Source: Chamaecrista fasciculata | Taxonomy: Eukaryota; Streptophyta; Magnoliopsida; Fabales; Fabaceae | Length of the DNA stretch: 64,000 nucleotides | Assembly: GCA_003254925.1 (NCBI GenBank) | Contig: QANZ01018333.1 | Coordinates: 1 to 64,000 of the forward strand | Reading direction: 5' to 3' | Shown: piece after piece, positions 27,035 through 38,834 of the stretch | Position numbering within the stretch: the stretch's first letter is position 1 | Layout of the letters: every line of letters begins with the position of its first letter | Made by a program: the position numbers and the translations under genes | The notes under the pieces: model-generated | The model's database searches: none | The model's input: the letters and a program-made list of their open reading frames with translations, nothing else | What the model was told of the DNA's origin: nothing

Positions 27035-27590
27035 NNNNNNNNNNNNNNNNNNNNNNNNNNNNNNNNNNNNNNNNNNNNNNNNNNNNNNNNNNNNNNNNNN
27101 NNNNNNNNNNNNNNNNNNNNNNNNNNNNNNNNNNNNNNNNNNNNNNNNNNNNNNNNNNNNNNNNNNNNNNNNNNNNNNNNNNNNNNNNNNNNNNNNNNNN
27201 NNNNNNNNNNNNNNNNNNNNNNNNNNNNNNNNNNNNNNNNNNNNNNNNNNNNNNNNNNNNNNNNNNNNNNNNNNNNNNNNNNNNNNNNNNNNNNNNNNNN
27301 NNNNNNNNNNNNNNNNNNNNNNNNNNNNNNNNNNNNNNNNNNNNNNNNNNNNNNNNNNNNNNNNNNNNNNNNNNNNNNNNNNNNNNNNNNNNNNNNNNNN
27401 NNNNNNNNNNNNNNNNNNNNNNNNNNNNNNNNNNNNNNNNNNNNNNNNNNNNNNNNNNNNNNNNNNNNNNNNNNNNNNNNNNNNNNNNNNNNNNNNNNNN
27501 NNNNNNNNNNNNNNNNNNNNNNNNNNNNNNNNNNNNNNNNNNNNNNNNNNNNNNNNNNNNNNNNNNNNNNNNNNNNNNNNNNNNNNNNNN
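27035..27590. other. Assembly gap (556 Ns)
   Basis: Unresolved bases. The gap follows a long inverted repeat and precedes a CT microsatellite, both of which hinder assembly. Reading frames predicted across it have no meaning. Confidence 1.
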
Positions 27591-27668
27591 TCTCTCTCTC
27601 TCTCTTCAATCCAAACATATTTTAGATCTAAATTCATCATTTCTCTTCTTTAATCTTCAATCTTCAAT

Positions 27669-28460
27669 CTAAACCGGCAACACTGTCTTCTTCTTCATCT
27701 CCTCCGAAGCCGCCCGGTTCAGCGTGTAATGCATTTCGTGAGCCGAAACCAGTCCTCTCCGTCATGAACCGGAACCAACACTGTTCCTCATCGTTAATTC
27801 CTCTTCCGTCGCCTTCTTCGACAGAACGGCGTATTTCCTCAACGGATCTTTGCCGGCGCCGGCGGATCTTCCCTCCGACGTGCTCCGGAAGAGTAGGAAA
27901 TCCTTCAGCCTCCATTTTCTGTATCCTTTCTTCGTGAATGAGATCGACGACGGCGGCTTCGGAATTATATTATTATTATTATTATTACTATTGCTTGCCG
28001 GCGAAGAAAAATCGTCGTCGTCGGAGTACGACGGCGCTCTCAGAGGCGACAGAGATCTGCTTCCTCTCCGGCTAGAACTCGCCGACGCCGGAAAGAACGA
28101 CATCGAAGACGCCCTTCCGGATCTTCCTCGCATCTGTAATTGCTTTCCTTCTTCATCTACTTTTCTTGATTCTTCTTCCAATTTAAAAGCAGAATCGAAA
28201 TCAAGTTTGGGAGCGGGCGGTGGTTTGAGGGGACGAATCTTGCCGGCGTGGAAGAGCTGATCGGCGAAAACAGAGTCTGTGTGATGTAATTGGCCGCTGA
28301 AATCGAACTGAAAATCAAGATTATTATTATCGAGATGATGATCTTGATGATGATGAGGTTGTTGAATTGAGGAAGGAGAAGAAGGAATGCTGAGGAAGAA
28401 GCGAGGAGGAGAAGAAGGAGGAGAGACGAAAGGAGAAGAGGAAGTGCAGAGAGAGAGAGA
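27669..28460 (-). pseudogene. Captured DUF1645 gene fragment, truncated at both ends
   Basis: The translation from about 28448 down shows DUF1645 hallmarks in order: SSPFVSPPSSPPRFFLS, DQLFHAGKIRPLKPPP, GSRSLSPLRAPSYSDDDD, RKWRLKDFLLFRSTSEGR, KDPLRKYAVLSKK, and after a stop [19 protein letters not shown]. There is no in-frame ATG upstream: the family's first residues are replaced by the CT tract and element end, with an in-frame stop at 28505-28503. A TGA at 27764-27762 stands where an Arg codon (CGA) is expected, followed by about 30 more family-like codons ending KKKTVLPV and a stop at 27671-27669. The usual C-terminal KQGLLGCLGF-like end is absent. DUF1645 genes are plant stress-linked regulators of unclear mechanism. 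An internal ATG could in principle start a short protein, but a captured, decaying copy fits best. Confidence 0.75.
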
Positions 28461-28780
28461 TTTTTTGTATTTTTTTTGGGTAAATTCACTTAAAATCTTA
28501 ATTTACTTTCTTTTCTTATGTTTTGATCCTATTATAAAAAGAAAATGACCTTAATATAAGAAAATAAAAGTTTTGGGGATGAAAGTTTGTTTTTCCTCTT
28601 TTTTTAACGGAAAAATGGATGGAAAACGTTAGAATGACCAACTTTTTCAAGTTTTGCATAACTGGGGGACCAATATGGAACAAAAAATAACTGGGGGACC
28701 TATTTGGAACAAGGAGCATAACTGGGGGACTAAAATAGAACTTTGGCCTTATTTTTTTATATTATTTATAAAAATAAACC

Positions 28781-29040
28781 AAATTTGTTACGCGTCTGTT
28801 GTTTCATTATTTCGGATGGAACAGCATCCACACGGCCTAATAAAATCTATAATTTATTTAAATGACCAAACATTAACAATACACAGGATAGACTAGCATA
28901 TCCACGCTTCAAATCTGAATGCCATATTATTACGGTAAATTTGTTATACGTCTGTTGTTTCATTATTTCGGATGGAACAGCGTCCACACGGCCTAATAAA
29001 ATCTATAATTTAAATGACCAAACATTAACAATACATAGGC
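28781..29040. repeat. Tandem duplication, about 156-bp unit, interrupted by the element to its left
   Basis: Sequence from 28781 (AAATTTGTTACGCGTCTGTT) is repeated from 28937 (AAATTTGTTATACGTCTGTT) and continues through the same ATTTCGGATGGAACAGC and CACGGCCTAATAAAATC blocks. The part of unit 1 before AAATTTGTTA lies at about 26075-26104, on the far side of the 2.7 kb element, and matches 28912-28936. Unit 2 therefore preserves the uninterrupted site. Confidence 0.85.
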
Positions 29041-30546
29041 TCTCAAGCTTAACCAGAGAGAATCCACCTGAATATAGTGAGTTTAATTATATGTTTTGCA
29101 AGTCAACACTTCAAATTTTCTTTTCTTGTTGATTAGAAGATGGCTAGTGATGGAGTAGAACGAATTTGATAGGCCGAACTAGATAATAATAAACACACCT
29201 TATGGGAGCTCAATTATAGAGAATTCCAATTCATAAAAGAATATCGAAAAATGGTGTATTACGTAACTATGAGGACTAATAATGCAATAACACTTGGACT
29301 TTATGAAATAAATCCTCTTTCTTAACAGTCAACAAATGATCGTGACACAGCCACACAGGTGTGACAGAATAATAAATAGTTAAATACAGATAAAAAGAAA
29401 AGGTGAGGTGTTCACATCAATGTATTTGAAAATATATATTGTTTTTCACCAAAAAAAATATAAATTGTTTTGATTAGTGTGCTGGTCTGCCTTATGAGCG
29501 TCATTGTTATTATTATTCTTATTTTGGTCGGTTATCTTTACTTTTCTATCCTCACTTCTCAACAACAAGCAATTCGCAAAAGCTACGAAGAAATGATGTA
29601 TTACCGACCAAAATTAAACTAATAAGTGAGGATAGAAAGTAATTATTTCATAATCCTTAATACATCATTTAATTTATCTATGATTTACTATTTATAAGAT
29701 GGTAAAAAAGTAATTAATTTTGATATAGAATTTATTAATTTTTTAAAATATTTCTTATTATTAATCGTATACAAAATATTTTTTTCCATTTTTTATTTTT
29801 AATTATAATTCCAAATAAATTTTTTACAAATTTGTTATTTACTTATTTTTACAAAAATTGTATACAAAAAAATTTTAAAATTCAGAAAATAAAAAATAAA
29901 AGATTTTTTTCTGATTAAAAAATAATTTTTTTCTGATGTGGGCCATATTCAAAATGAAGTGAAGAACTTGGCGGCATATTAAATTGGGAAAAATCATTTG
30001 GGCCACGAGAAGAGCATGAAGTGAAAGATGTAAAGGCCCAAAACTTATCAATACGTTATAACTTATAACCACTGTCCAGCTCACACTTGGCAGTCTTATC
30101 AACCTACCCTCCTCTGCTTCAGCTTATTATACATTTTTTGATTTTCAGATTTTTTAAAATCTTCGCTGTCGGAAGCGTCTTTCTTTCCCACGTGCCCACT
30201 TCCTACTCGCTCAGCTATAAGTTCACAGCCTCATGTCAAATTATTTCAATGGTCCGTGTTTTTCACGCGCCAAAACTGAGGATGGGGTAATATTCAGCCT
30301 ATCCCGAACATCACTCGCTCTCCATCGAATCTTCTTTGGTTTGGTCCAGTGATAGGAGTCGTCGTGGCATTCACAATTCTATTCTATATTTCTATATAAG
30401 GATTCATTAGAGCTAGGATAAAATACGTTGCGGCTACCCTATGAACTATGAACACCCATATATTTTAAGGGATACGATCGAATAGATTCACTGAGACCGT
30501 CCGATCAGCATAAAATCTACGAGGGCGAATTTTTTAAATAAAAAAA
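29041..30546. other. AT-rich spacer upstream of ARL8
   Basis: No gene is seen. Short complementary pieces (TTTTGGTCGGT with ACCGACCAAAA; CTATCCTCACTT with its complement) occur at about 29520-29640, possibly a degraded inverted-repeat element. Confidence 0.4.
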
Positions 30547-31084
30547 GGTTAAAGGGTCATTTTGGTCCTAAATGTATGCCCTAATGTTCATTTTGGTCCA
30601 TTATGTTTCAAAATATTCAAATTGGTCCTAAATGTTTGCAAATTGTTTCATTTTGGTCCCAAATGATTGAATATGACTTGTTTCAAGTTCAAACATGACA
30701 AGTTTAGAGCTACATATTATTCTCGAAAAGTACTTTCTCTATCTAGTTGAGGTCGTTAGCAAACGAGGTCAAATTAGTACTAAAATTAAACCGCTCGTTT
30801 CATGGTAAAATAAGCAAAGTTGATTATATTTCTCTCGTTTCAAATTCGAATGTGATGAATTCAGAGTTATAAGTTCCTTTTAACAAGTCCTTTGAACTTG
30901 AAATGAGAGACGAGGGAAATATGACTAAATTCAATAGTTTGGGCCAAAATGAAATATTTTACCAATATTTAGGACTAAAATGAATCATTTTGCCAACATT
31001 TAGGACCAATTTGAACATTTTGAAACATAATAAACCAAAATGAACCTTAGGGCATACATTTAGGACTAAAATGATCCTTTCTCC
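30547..31084. mobile_element. Mutator-like MITE, 538 bp, copy 2 (inverted relative to copy 1)
   Basis: Same family and same length as 7200-7737. The left end is GGTTAAAGGGTCATTTTGGT and the right end reverse-complements to GGAGAAAGGATCATTTTAGT, each followed by CCTAAATG. The interior matches copy 1 in reverse complement (GAATATGACTTGTTTCAAGT). Flanks ATAAAAAAA (30538-30546) and TTAAAAAAA (31085-31093) agree at 8 of 9 bases, consistent with a 9-bp duplication. It ends 240 bp before the ARL8 start codon. Confidence 0.83.
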
Positions 31085-31324
31085 TTAAAAAAAATCTGTT
31101 TGTGGATATGCGATAGAAAGCAGCGAGCGAAGACGATAAAGCTTGTTAGGAGAAGGGCTCTCGAATGGTAGATAGATTATATAAGGAAGACTTTAAGAAG
31201 GAAGATATAAGGACTCTGAGAAGGTCAATTGGATGCGAAGCCTGTAGATATCTGCGTCTTCGTGGTCCAAGAGGGGTTTCGTAGATCGGCTTTCGTTCTA
31301 TATCTTCGGATTTTATTAGAAGCA

Positions 31325-33820
31325 ATGGGTCTCTGGGAAGCGTTTCTCAATTGGCTACGAAGGTTTGCTTTCTTGCTTCGACTATCCTGGCTTGCGTGAA
31401 TTCATGCATAAAATTTCTTACTATATTCTTTTCAAGTCCGCCTATGTCGTTTTTTCTTTGTTTTGTGGGTTGTACATTAAAGTCAGAATTGTTGAGGCAA
31501 GGTTATGTCATTGAAATCTTTATTTTGTTTACTGGGACTTCCCTGAAGAGATGATTTTAGAAGGAAAGGGGTTATGTGTTTTTTCAATTGGCATATGTTT
31601 CCCGTCTCCATTTCCGTCTCCCACAAAATTCACACAAAGAAATTTAAATATATTCTGTTCGTGATAATCTTTGTGCTTTCTTATGGGCTTTGGATGTCTT
31701 ATATTTCGAATCCTATTGTTTGTAAACAAGTCTGGGCAGTATAGTAAGGCAAAAGTCAAACAGATGCTTCTAGTCAGTGATAATTCACAATTTGACCTAA
31801 AAACAGAATGGTATCTTTCATTAATCGGTTTTAAAAAGGGGGTCCCCTCCCCAATCCTCATCAGTCATCTCCAGGGTCTTATATATTTGAGGGAAAACGT
31901 CTCTCTGTTCTTGTGGCTTCATATACAATATCTTTTTAAGAAGTAAAATGTCAAAATTATTTGTCTATCTCATTACTTAAGAGATAAGTCTTAGCATGTT
32001 TGGTTTCTATGAGGAAAATGAAGATTTTAATTTCATGATTCAGTGACAGTCTGCCTAGGAAAATCAACTACTTCTCAGCATCTTTTTTGGAGGCACTTTT
32101 CTGTATAGTTTTTGTTATGGCCATTGTTTGCACTAATTTCACGACACACCTTTTAAATTATTGGTTGTACATAGAAATTGATCTTCATTGATGCTCTTTT
32201 TAAATGCACGAGCTTACTAAATTTTTAATTTGATTGCAGCCTCTTTTTCAAGCAGGAGATGGAATTATCTCTGATAGGACTTCAGAATGCTGGAAAGACT
32301 TCTCTTGTCAATGTAGTCGCTGTAAGTACGAAAATTGTATTGGCATTGGTGACTCTTTTCTTTTAAATCATAATTTGAGGCTGACTAATTCTTGATATTG
32401 TTTCTAGACCGGTGGCTATAGTGAGGACATGATCCCTACGGTAAGTTATGTTCAGCTCATTATTTATTTTCTCCTTGATTGTTAGCTTTTGTGAATTCTT
32501 TTCATTCATAATTTTCTGATGATTCTTCTATCCGATTCCAGGTGGGATTTAATATGAGGAAAGTAACAAAAGGAAATGTTACCATAAAGTTATGGGATCT
32601 TGGAGGCCAACCTAGGTTCCGTAGTATGTGGGAGCGTTACTGTCGTGCAGTTTCTGCTATCGTGTATGAAACAAACTTATATTTCCTACTGCTTTTGACT
32701 ATTGTGATCTCACTCTCTTTGTGTCTTGCTCTCCCTATACTGATTAACTTAATGTTTGAATTTTGATGCTGTCCACATACTTAATATCTTCCATTAGAGT
32801 CAAGGGCTATCGGAAGTCCTATTGTTGTTTTTGACGTTCAAATTGACTTCGATATAAAGCTTCTTGTTGTTTAGATGCCTTTGTAAAAGGAGCTCTTCCC
32901 TTTTTAGTTGATAATGTTTACTAAAAGGTACTTGGTTGTCCTGAACAACTGCTGATTGTGTCAAAGCCCCATGTCTAAGGAAGTGGTTCCTAACTAATGT
33001 AGTTATCATGATTAATGGGTTAGACAGTTTTTACAGCAGGTAGGTAATTATAGCATCTTGTCCAGAATCGAGACTTGATGATTTGTCATTGAATAAATTT
33101 TTCTGTTCAACTAGTTTGAAGTAAACAGCTCGCTTTGCTGTTGCCTTGTCTTACAATTTCTTTTAAAAATTTTGGTTGCCTATGTTGCAGTGCAACTTTC
33201 GCATTTTCAACTGTAAAATTGTGATGCAGATGATAATTATTTACTTATTTTACAACCTTTTGCCAATTGTGTAGTTATTGCTCAAATTTCTGTGATTTTT
33301 TTTTAATTTTGCATTTACTTCACTTGTGGAGGTAATACCTACTTTTAAAAAAAAAAAAAAGTTGAATTGGTGAAACTCAGCTAGTTCTGATAATTTCCCG
33401 CAGTTATGTTGTTGATGCTGCTGATCCAGATAACCTTAGCATATCAAGAAGTGAACTTCATGATTTGCTGGGAAAACCATCTTTGAGTGGTATCCCTTTG
33501 TTGGTGTTAGGGAACAAGATCGATAAGCCAGGAGCTCTCTCTAAGCAAGCTCTGACCGACCAAATGTAAGAACTTGTATTAATAACAGAAAGCATAGAAC
33601 CGTATAATTGAATAATTGATTGCATTTTTTATCCTCTCTCCTCTCTGGTTTGCTTTGTGTTCCATTTTCGTTTTTGCTGAAAGAGACTCCTCTGGCGTGC
33701 AGGGATCTTAAGTCAATTACTGATAGGGAAGTTTGCTGCTTCATGATCTCATGCAAGCATTCGACCAACATTGACTCCGTTATTGATTGGCTTGTAAAGC
33801 ATTCCAAATCCAAGAGCTGA
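31325..33820 (+). CDS. ARL8: ADP-ribosylation factor-like GTPase ARL8
   Basis: Six exons (31325-31362, 32240-32321, 32408-32440, 32542-32663, 33404-33565, 33703-33820) join in phase into 184 residues, the ARL8 length. It opens with the amphipathic [20 protein letters not shown] helix used for membrane binding. GTPase motifs follow: GLQNAGKT (P-loop), the Thr of IPTVGFN (switch I), WDLGGQ (switch II), LGNKID (guanine specificity) and SCK. ARL8 acts on lysosome/vacuole-type membranes in animals; plant ARL8 is also a known host factor for tobamovirus replication. Gly2 is present, unlike animal ARL8. The Arabidopsis counterpart at the syntenic position is an ARLA1 gene. A 538-bp MITE sits 240 bp upstream. 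Confidence 0.95.
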
Positions 33821-35410
33821 GGCCATACTCTGCTTTGATTTCGCAGTGACATTTTCCTGCTGTTGCTGGTGGCACTGTCATTTTTAGCTGGGTTGCTGAT
33901 TGATTTATTCTTGTTCGATTTGTCAGATGCTTTAAAATATAATATGATTTTTGTCAGGTGCTCATTTAAAAGGTTGTCATTGATGTCAAGAGTTACTATT
34001 ATGAAAAAAAACATTGTGTATTATATACTGGAAATCTTCTCTTCCAAGTCCCATGTGCAGAAGTAATCGACTAGTTCTTGAATACCATGTTTAATTCTCT
34101 TTTCTTTTTCAAAGGAATTATTATTAATCTCTAATTTTGTCAGAAAGGTGTACAATGTTTATCTAACTGACAATCTAAGAATTAAACGAATCTATTAACC
34201 AATGTTGTCCCCATCGCATTGCTCATGAACAATGAGACAAAACAATTCCACTCTCCCAAGGTCCAGTTGGAACTTGCTTCTCATTGCCTCATACTTCTTT
34301 GTTAATAATAAAATATATCAACCCCAAAAGTCCAACCAAAATGCTTTCTGGATCTGTTTGTGTATTTTAGAGATATAAAAGAAGTAGGAAGAGAAAGTGT
34401 GGGTCTTACAAAATAGTTAATGTGTAGGATCCATATTTTTTCTCTCTATTTATTCTTTTATCTCTCTAAAATACAAAAGAGAGAGAGAGAGAGTTTAAAG
34501 GATTCACTTCCTCAATCTCACATATTGCGAATTTACAAGCCTGGATTATGTACATTTACAGAGTACGAGCAGCGTACGTAACGGAAGAATAGCCTGAAGC
34601 CGGAGTACTGCTAAGTGATAAGGAAACATACCCGAAATTTGCACCATCTGCAAATTATTTGCAAACATTAAAGAAGATTAATGAAACGTAATAGTTAGTG
34701 TGCATCACATTAAAAATTTGTTAAAAAGAAATCCGGGTCTCTAATGAGAAAAGTGTGGATTAATATCGAGTGGCATTATAAATGAACTCGTAGAGAAGAC
34801 ACGGAGTTCTATGGATTCTGTAGTTTGAGAGCAATTGCAGAAGCATATATAAAATGGTTTCGGATAATAAAAGTCTCCATTATTTACTACTTAGAACTTA
34901 AGTCTTTGGATCGAGTGACTTACTAAAAAGAGTATATCACTAGTACCACGTTACTTCAATAATTAACATGAGAGAAAGCATTCTAGAAGGGAAAAAGAAC
35001 AGTAAGATAATTCCGTGAACACATATTTATAGGCATCATTAACTTAGGTTTCTTCATCAATCTGGGATTATGAAAGGATGTTAACATTGGTCTTCTCTGG
35101 TTGTAAAGAATCTTTGGCCCTCCCTTCCAGGGGTAACGGGTTACTGCATCTTCTCTTCTCAGAGATTGTTGAACTTGGTGTAATCCTCTACTTGTGTTTT
35201 ACTTGTTATAAGTACATCAACTCATTGAATTCATTCGCAAGCCTCATAGGTAGTTTACACAGAGATGCACATTTATATTTATACCTTTTTCTACATTTAT
35301 AAAATGATTTTCTCTTGGTAAACAAAGTTAAAGACTAAAATTGAATCTTGGCAAACATTAAGAACTAAAATAGAGTTTGGCCAAGTATAAACAATAAACT
35401 AAAAAGTAAG
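33821..35410. other. ARL8 3' region and spacer
   Basis: No gene is seen. A roughly 125-bp inverted repeat at about 34356-34480 (TGTATTTTAGAGATATAAAA pairs with TTTTATCTCTCTAAAATACA) ends in a (GA)n run and resembles a small MITE. Confidence 0.4.
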
Positions 35411-35578
35411 AGTAAACTATCAATTTGGTCCCTAAAAAATCACTGAATATACTTTTTATCAAAATGATTAATTAGTATATCATTTTGATTTTTCAAGAAT
35501 TAAATTGTATATTTCAATCTTTTAAAAACCGAGTTGTTAACTCAATGATCTTTTAAGGACTAAATTATTAGTTTACTT
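35411..35578. mobile_element. Small MITE-like inverted repeat
   Basis: The ends AGTAAACTATCAATTTGGTC and, reverse-complemented, AAGTAAACTAATAATTTAGT are inverted repeats of about 35 bp, both continuing CC(C)T(T)AAAA. Flanks show a possible but imperfect A-rich duplication. No coding capacity. Confidence 0.5.
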
Positions 35579-35662
35579 AAAAGAGTACAAACAAAAGTCC
35601 AAAGTAAAGAGGCCATCATGCCATGGTTCTAATATTTCTATTTCTAATCTAATAATAAAATA

Positions 35663-35929
35663 CTCCCTCCGTTCCTATATATCTAATGTTTAAGGTAAAT
35701 ACACACAGACCAATGAAATGATTAGCTCACCTAAAATGAAGAGAAAAATGAAGTAAAAAGACTAAACTATCCCTATTAAATTACTTGAAAAATGTTTATT
35801 CATTTATGACTCTACTATATTTAATAGGGATAGAATAGCAAAAAAATAATTAATGCTCTCTTAAAGTTGTAAAACATTTTGGAATAAAAAAAATTCTCTA
35901 GAAAAGCAGATATTCAGGAACGGAGGGAG
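35663..35929. mobile_element. Stowaway-type (Tc1/mariner) MITE, 267 bp
   Basis: Terminal inverted repeats CTCCCTCCGTTCCTATATAT and, at the right end reverse-complemented, CTCCCTCCGTTCCTGAATAT, flanked by TA on each side (35661-35662 and 35930-35931). CTCCCTCCGT ends with a TA duplication are the hallmark of plant Stowaway elements. It ends 104 bp before the FRO1 start codon, so it forms part of that gene's proximal promoter or leader. Confidence 0.92.
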
Positions 35930-36033
35930 TAGTGCAGATGGGCGAAACCATAAATTCACTGGATCATAGATCACCATGAGCATGATTGGGGATTTTAATT
36001 TTTGATTTCACTTGATCGTGAATCAAATTGATT

Positions 36034-38834
36034 ATGGCAACCACACTGCATCGCGCGGCTAGCCATGGTCGTTTCCTACGCACCGCGGTGGCCCCTCTGT
36101 GGCGGCCATTCTCGTCAGACGCATTGGTCGAGGCTACAACGGGCGAGATCGGAATGGTTTCTGGGATTCCTGAAGAACACCTCCGTAGGAAGGTATTCTA
36201 CTCTATGTTCAAGTGATTCGAATAATGCTGCAAGCATAATCACTAATTCTGATATTGATCAAGTTTAGAGGTTGGGAATTTCTTTTCTCTTTTCTGATTT
36301 TGAGTTTGATATTAACCTAGGAGCGTAATTAACTGTAATGAGGTTTGCGATTGGTTTGGTAAATATGGGCACAGCACAATGCGTTTAGTCAGGTAATTTT
36401 AGCCTCGTCACGTGTCTGAGGGATTTTATTTCTGTTATTCGTTATCTTGTTCTAATTACTTCAGTTGTTGTGCATGTGTATATCTTAATAAGGATTGTCG
36501 TTAATCGTAATAAGCTCAAACTTCACATGGGTTAAAGGCCATTTGCTTGTTTCTGTGCACGGGTGCATGCAATCATAGTTTTGGATCAATGCCACTTCGA
36601 AGATGGTGGACTACTTTTGGTGGTGTTGCAAGGCTACGACGATATTTTAGTTATATAAGATCAAATTTCTGTAGGAGAATTTGTGTACACTGTACACATG
36701 CCACTTGTAGAAGTTCTTCATATATCAACTTGAAGTTGCTGTGGCATCATTCGATGTCCCTCCTGACACTTCTTTCCATACGCTATCACCTTGTTACTTG
36801 TTAGTGATTTTTCTTATTCTTACAATGTGACGCAGGTTGTAATTTACTCACCTGCTAGAACTGCAACTCAACAAGGATCTGGCAAGGTTGGCAGATGGAA
36901 GATCAACTTTTTGTCAACACAAAAGTATATTCTTTTGTTCAATGGTTCTCTCACACCTTTTTTTTTTTTTTTAAAAATATCTTACCTGACTTGTTAGTTT
37001 TAGTAGTGAATTTTGGATTCTTTTTCGTCAGTAGTTTCCTTCATGAGATGGTCTGATAAATTTAGTCTCGGGTAGGTCAGGTATTTTGGAATTTGCATCT
37101 GGACATCTGTTTATAGTTTGAGTTTGTTGCTGACTTGTTGAGCTATTTTAACATAATGCCCTGAATGTGAACTTATTTATTGATCTTTTTATTTGAATCA
37201 ATTGTTATTTTGCAATCACTTTTTATGTGTCAACAATGTGTTATGTTAAGGTGGGAAAATCCACTGATGGGCTGGACATCCACTGGTGACCCTTATGCAA
37301 ATGTTGGGGATTCTGCTTTGAGTTTTGATAGTGAAGAAGCAGCAAAGGATTTTGCTGAGAGACATGGTTGGGAGTACGTGGTATGTCTTGCTGTTCAATT
37401 ATTGAGTAACTGATAAGGTTTTTGTGCCTATTTTCCTATTGGTTCCAGGATGGCTCTTGATATAGTTTTAACTGTTATTGTTACGAACTATGATAGCAAT
37501 ATTCCGTAGTGGATTGATTTATCTTTTCTTGCTCATTGTCCTATGAGGATATTAACTATAGAGTGTATTCCATTGAATGAGGGTATCAACTTTGCTCTAA
37601 GATGTCAATTATTTACATTTTTTTTATTTAATAACCAGTAGCAATATGATTTAGTAGGACACTCGGTGCCTCTTGTTCCTACTTTCTAGATGATTATCAA
37701 CAGTTAAAATAAGAGCTCATTTCTAAAATTATCTAGAGAATTTAATTGTTAGTCAGTTCAAGGTGTCTCAACTCCCAAGCATTAGGCTGATAAACCATTG
37801 TTTTGTATATGAATCTGTTATATTATACTTTTGCAATTATTAAAAGCTCTGATCTTCATGCAGGTTAAGAAGCGCCATACTCCATTGCTGAAGGTTTGAA
37901 TTTCTTTTGTCATTTGTATTACAGCATTTGCATGACATTGATTTTAACTGAATATTGAATGTCTTTGTGGTAAAATTTGCATTGGTATCAGGATTTAGTT
38001 TGTGCTTGGTTTTGTTTCTCTAGTTTTCAGTACATTTTCTTCTGCTGTAATCAAAGTAGTCTTCTTTAAAATCTTGACTAGTGGCTTTTCCTTTTCCACT
38101 TCTGAACAGTAGAAAGCCACAGTCTTCACTTCTTTTGCAAGGTCATGTATTTTAGTTTTTTAAACATCTTCCGGTCATTAAAGATGGCTAATTTTGTTTT
38201 CCTTGCTAAGAAAAAGGAGTGATCCATTTTTGGAGATAGCGAAGGATGATATATCTCCCAAGAGAAACAACTAGTCAAACTTTTGCCATGTTAGTAAAAT
38301 GACTCAAATTTTGTCTTAGTGTTTAATACCAGTTGAATTTCTAATGGAATAATCTAATCTATTTTTATGTATTGGTATCATTAATTTCAAAATATGATAT
38401 CATTGAAACTTAAAGCACTCTATGTAAGTCTTTCCATTTTATTAAATTACTTTTCTTTGAGTATAATAGTCATATTTTTTTTTTACAAAAAAAAGTCATC
38501 TAGGCATCTGACAACGGAAGCTGAAATGTAATACCAAGTTAGCTGATCGATTTCATTAGGAATTTAGATGATATTAATCATTAGACAAAATTAGTCATTT
38601 TAAAATATAAATAGAAATATGTAGAACAAATTTAATTGACTCTAATTGTGTAGGAAAAAGGGTACTTTTTTATCGGAATTGCCTGTGCAGGGCTCTGCCC
38701 GATCTATGTCCATAAAAAAAAATGGCTGTGCATATTTGGAAAATCCTATAGAATTTTTGTGAACGTGGTTGCAGGTTAAGTCATATGCGGACAACTTTAA
38801 ATGGAAGGGTCTGCCCAAGTCCAATGAAAATTAA
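36034..38834 (+). CDS. FRO1: NADH dehydrogenase (complex I) 18 kDa subunit NDUFS4, FROSTBITE1
   Basis: Five exons (36034-36192, 36836-36924, 37251-37380, 37864-37893, 38775-38834) join in phase into 155 residues, one more than the Arabidopsis protein. The first 28 or so residues ([20 protein letters not shown]...) are Arg/Ala-rich without acids, a mitochondrial presequence. The NDUFS4 core follows: [59 protein letters not shown] and the C-terminal [12 protein letters not shown]. The subunit belongs to the matrix-arm N module. Loss in Arabidopsis (fro1) impairs complex I and cold-induced gene expression. Exon 4 is only 30 bp. All introns are GT-AG. Confidence 0.96.

Larger units (their letters stand above)
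26105..28780. mobile_element. Pack-MULE-like element, about 2.7 kb, carrying a DUF1645 gene fragment
   Basis: Terminal inverted repeats of about 38 bp: left GGTCTATTTTTATAAATAAT, right (reverse-complemented) GGTTTATTTTTATAAATAAT, both followed by ATAAAAAAATAA. The element is flanked by an exact 10-bp duplication AAATTTGTTA (26095-26104 and 28781-28790), typical of Mutator-like insertions. Inside, left to right: a perfect G-box palindrome and TATA-like motif (26181-26335), a large inverted repeat (26466-27034), the assembly gap, a CT microsatellite, a truncated DUF1645 coding region on the minus strand, and a sub-terminal block (28461-28720) also found as the end repeats of the element at 49969-50994. 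The host repeat it entered has an empty paralogous site at 28937-28946. Confidence 0.82.

Noticed and set aside
26966-27653. Four reading frames of over 200 codons on both strands
   Set aside because: They are almost entirely unresolved bases in the assembly gap.
27762-28181. DUF1645 frame as a functional gene
   Set aside because: No in-frame ATG at the family start position, a stop inside the conserved region, both ends replaced, and location inside a bounded transposable element.
28157-28489. Leucine-rich minus-strand frame starting near the element end
   Set aside because: It starts at GTG and is the CT-rich border of the DUF1645 fragment read in the wrong frame.
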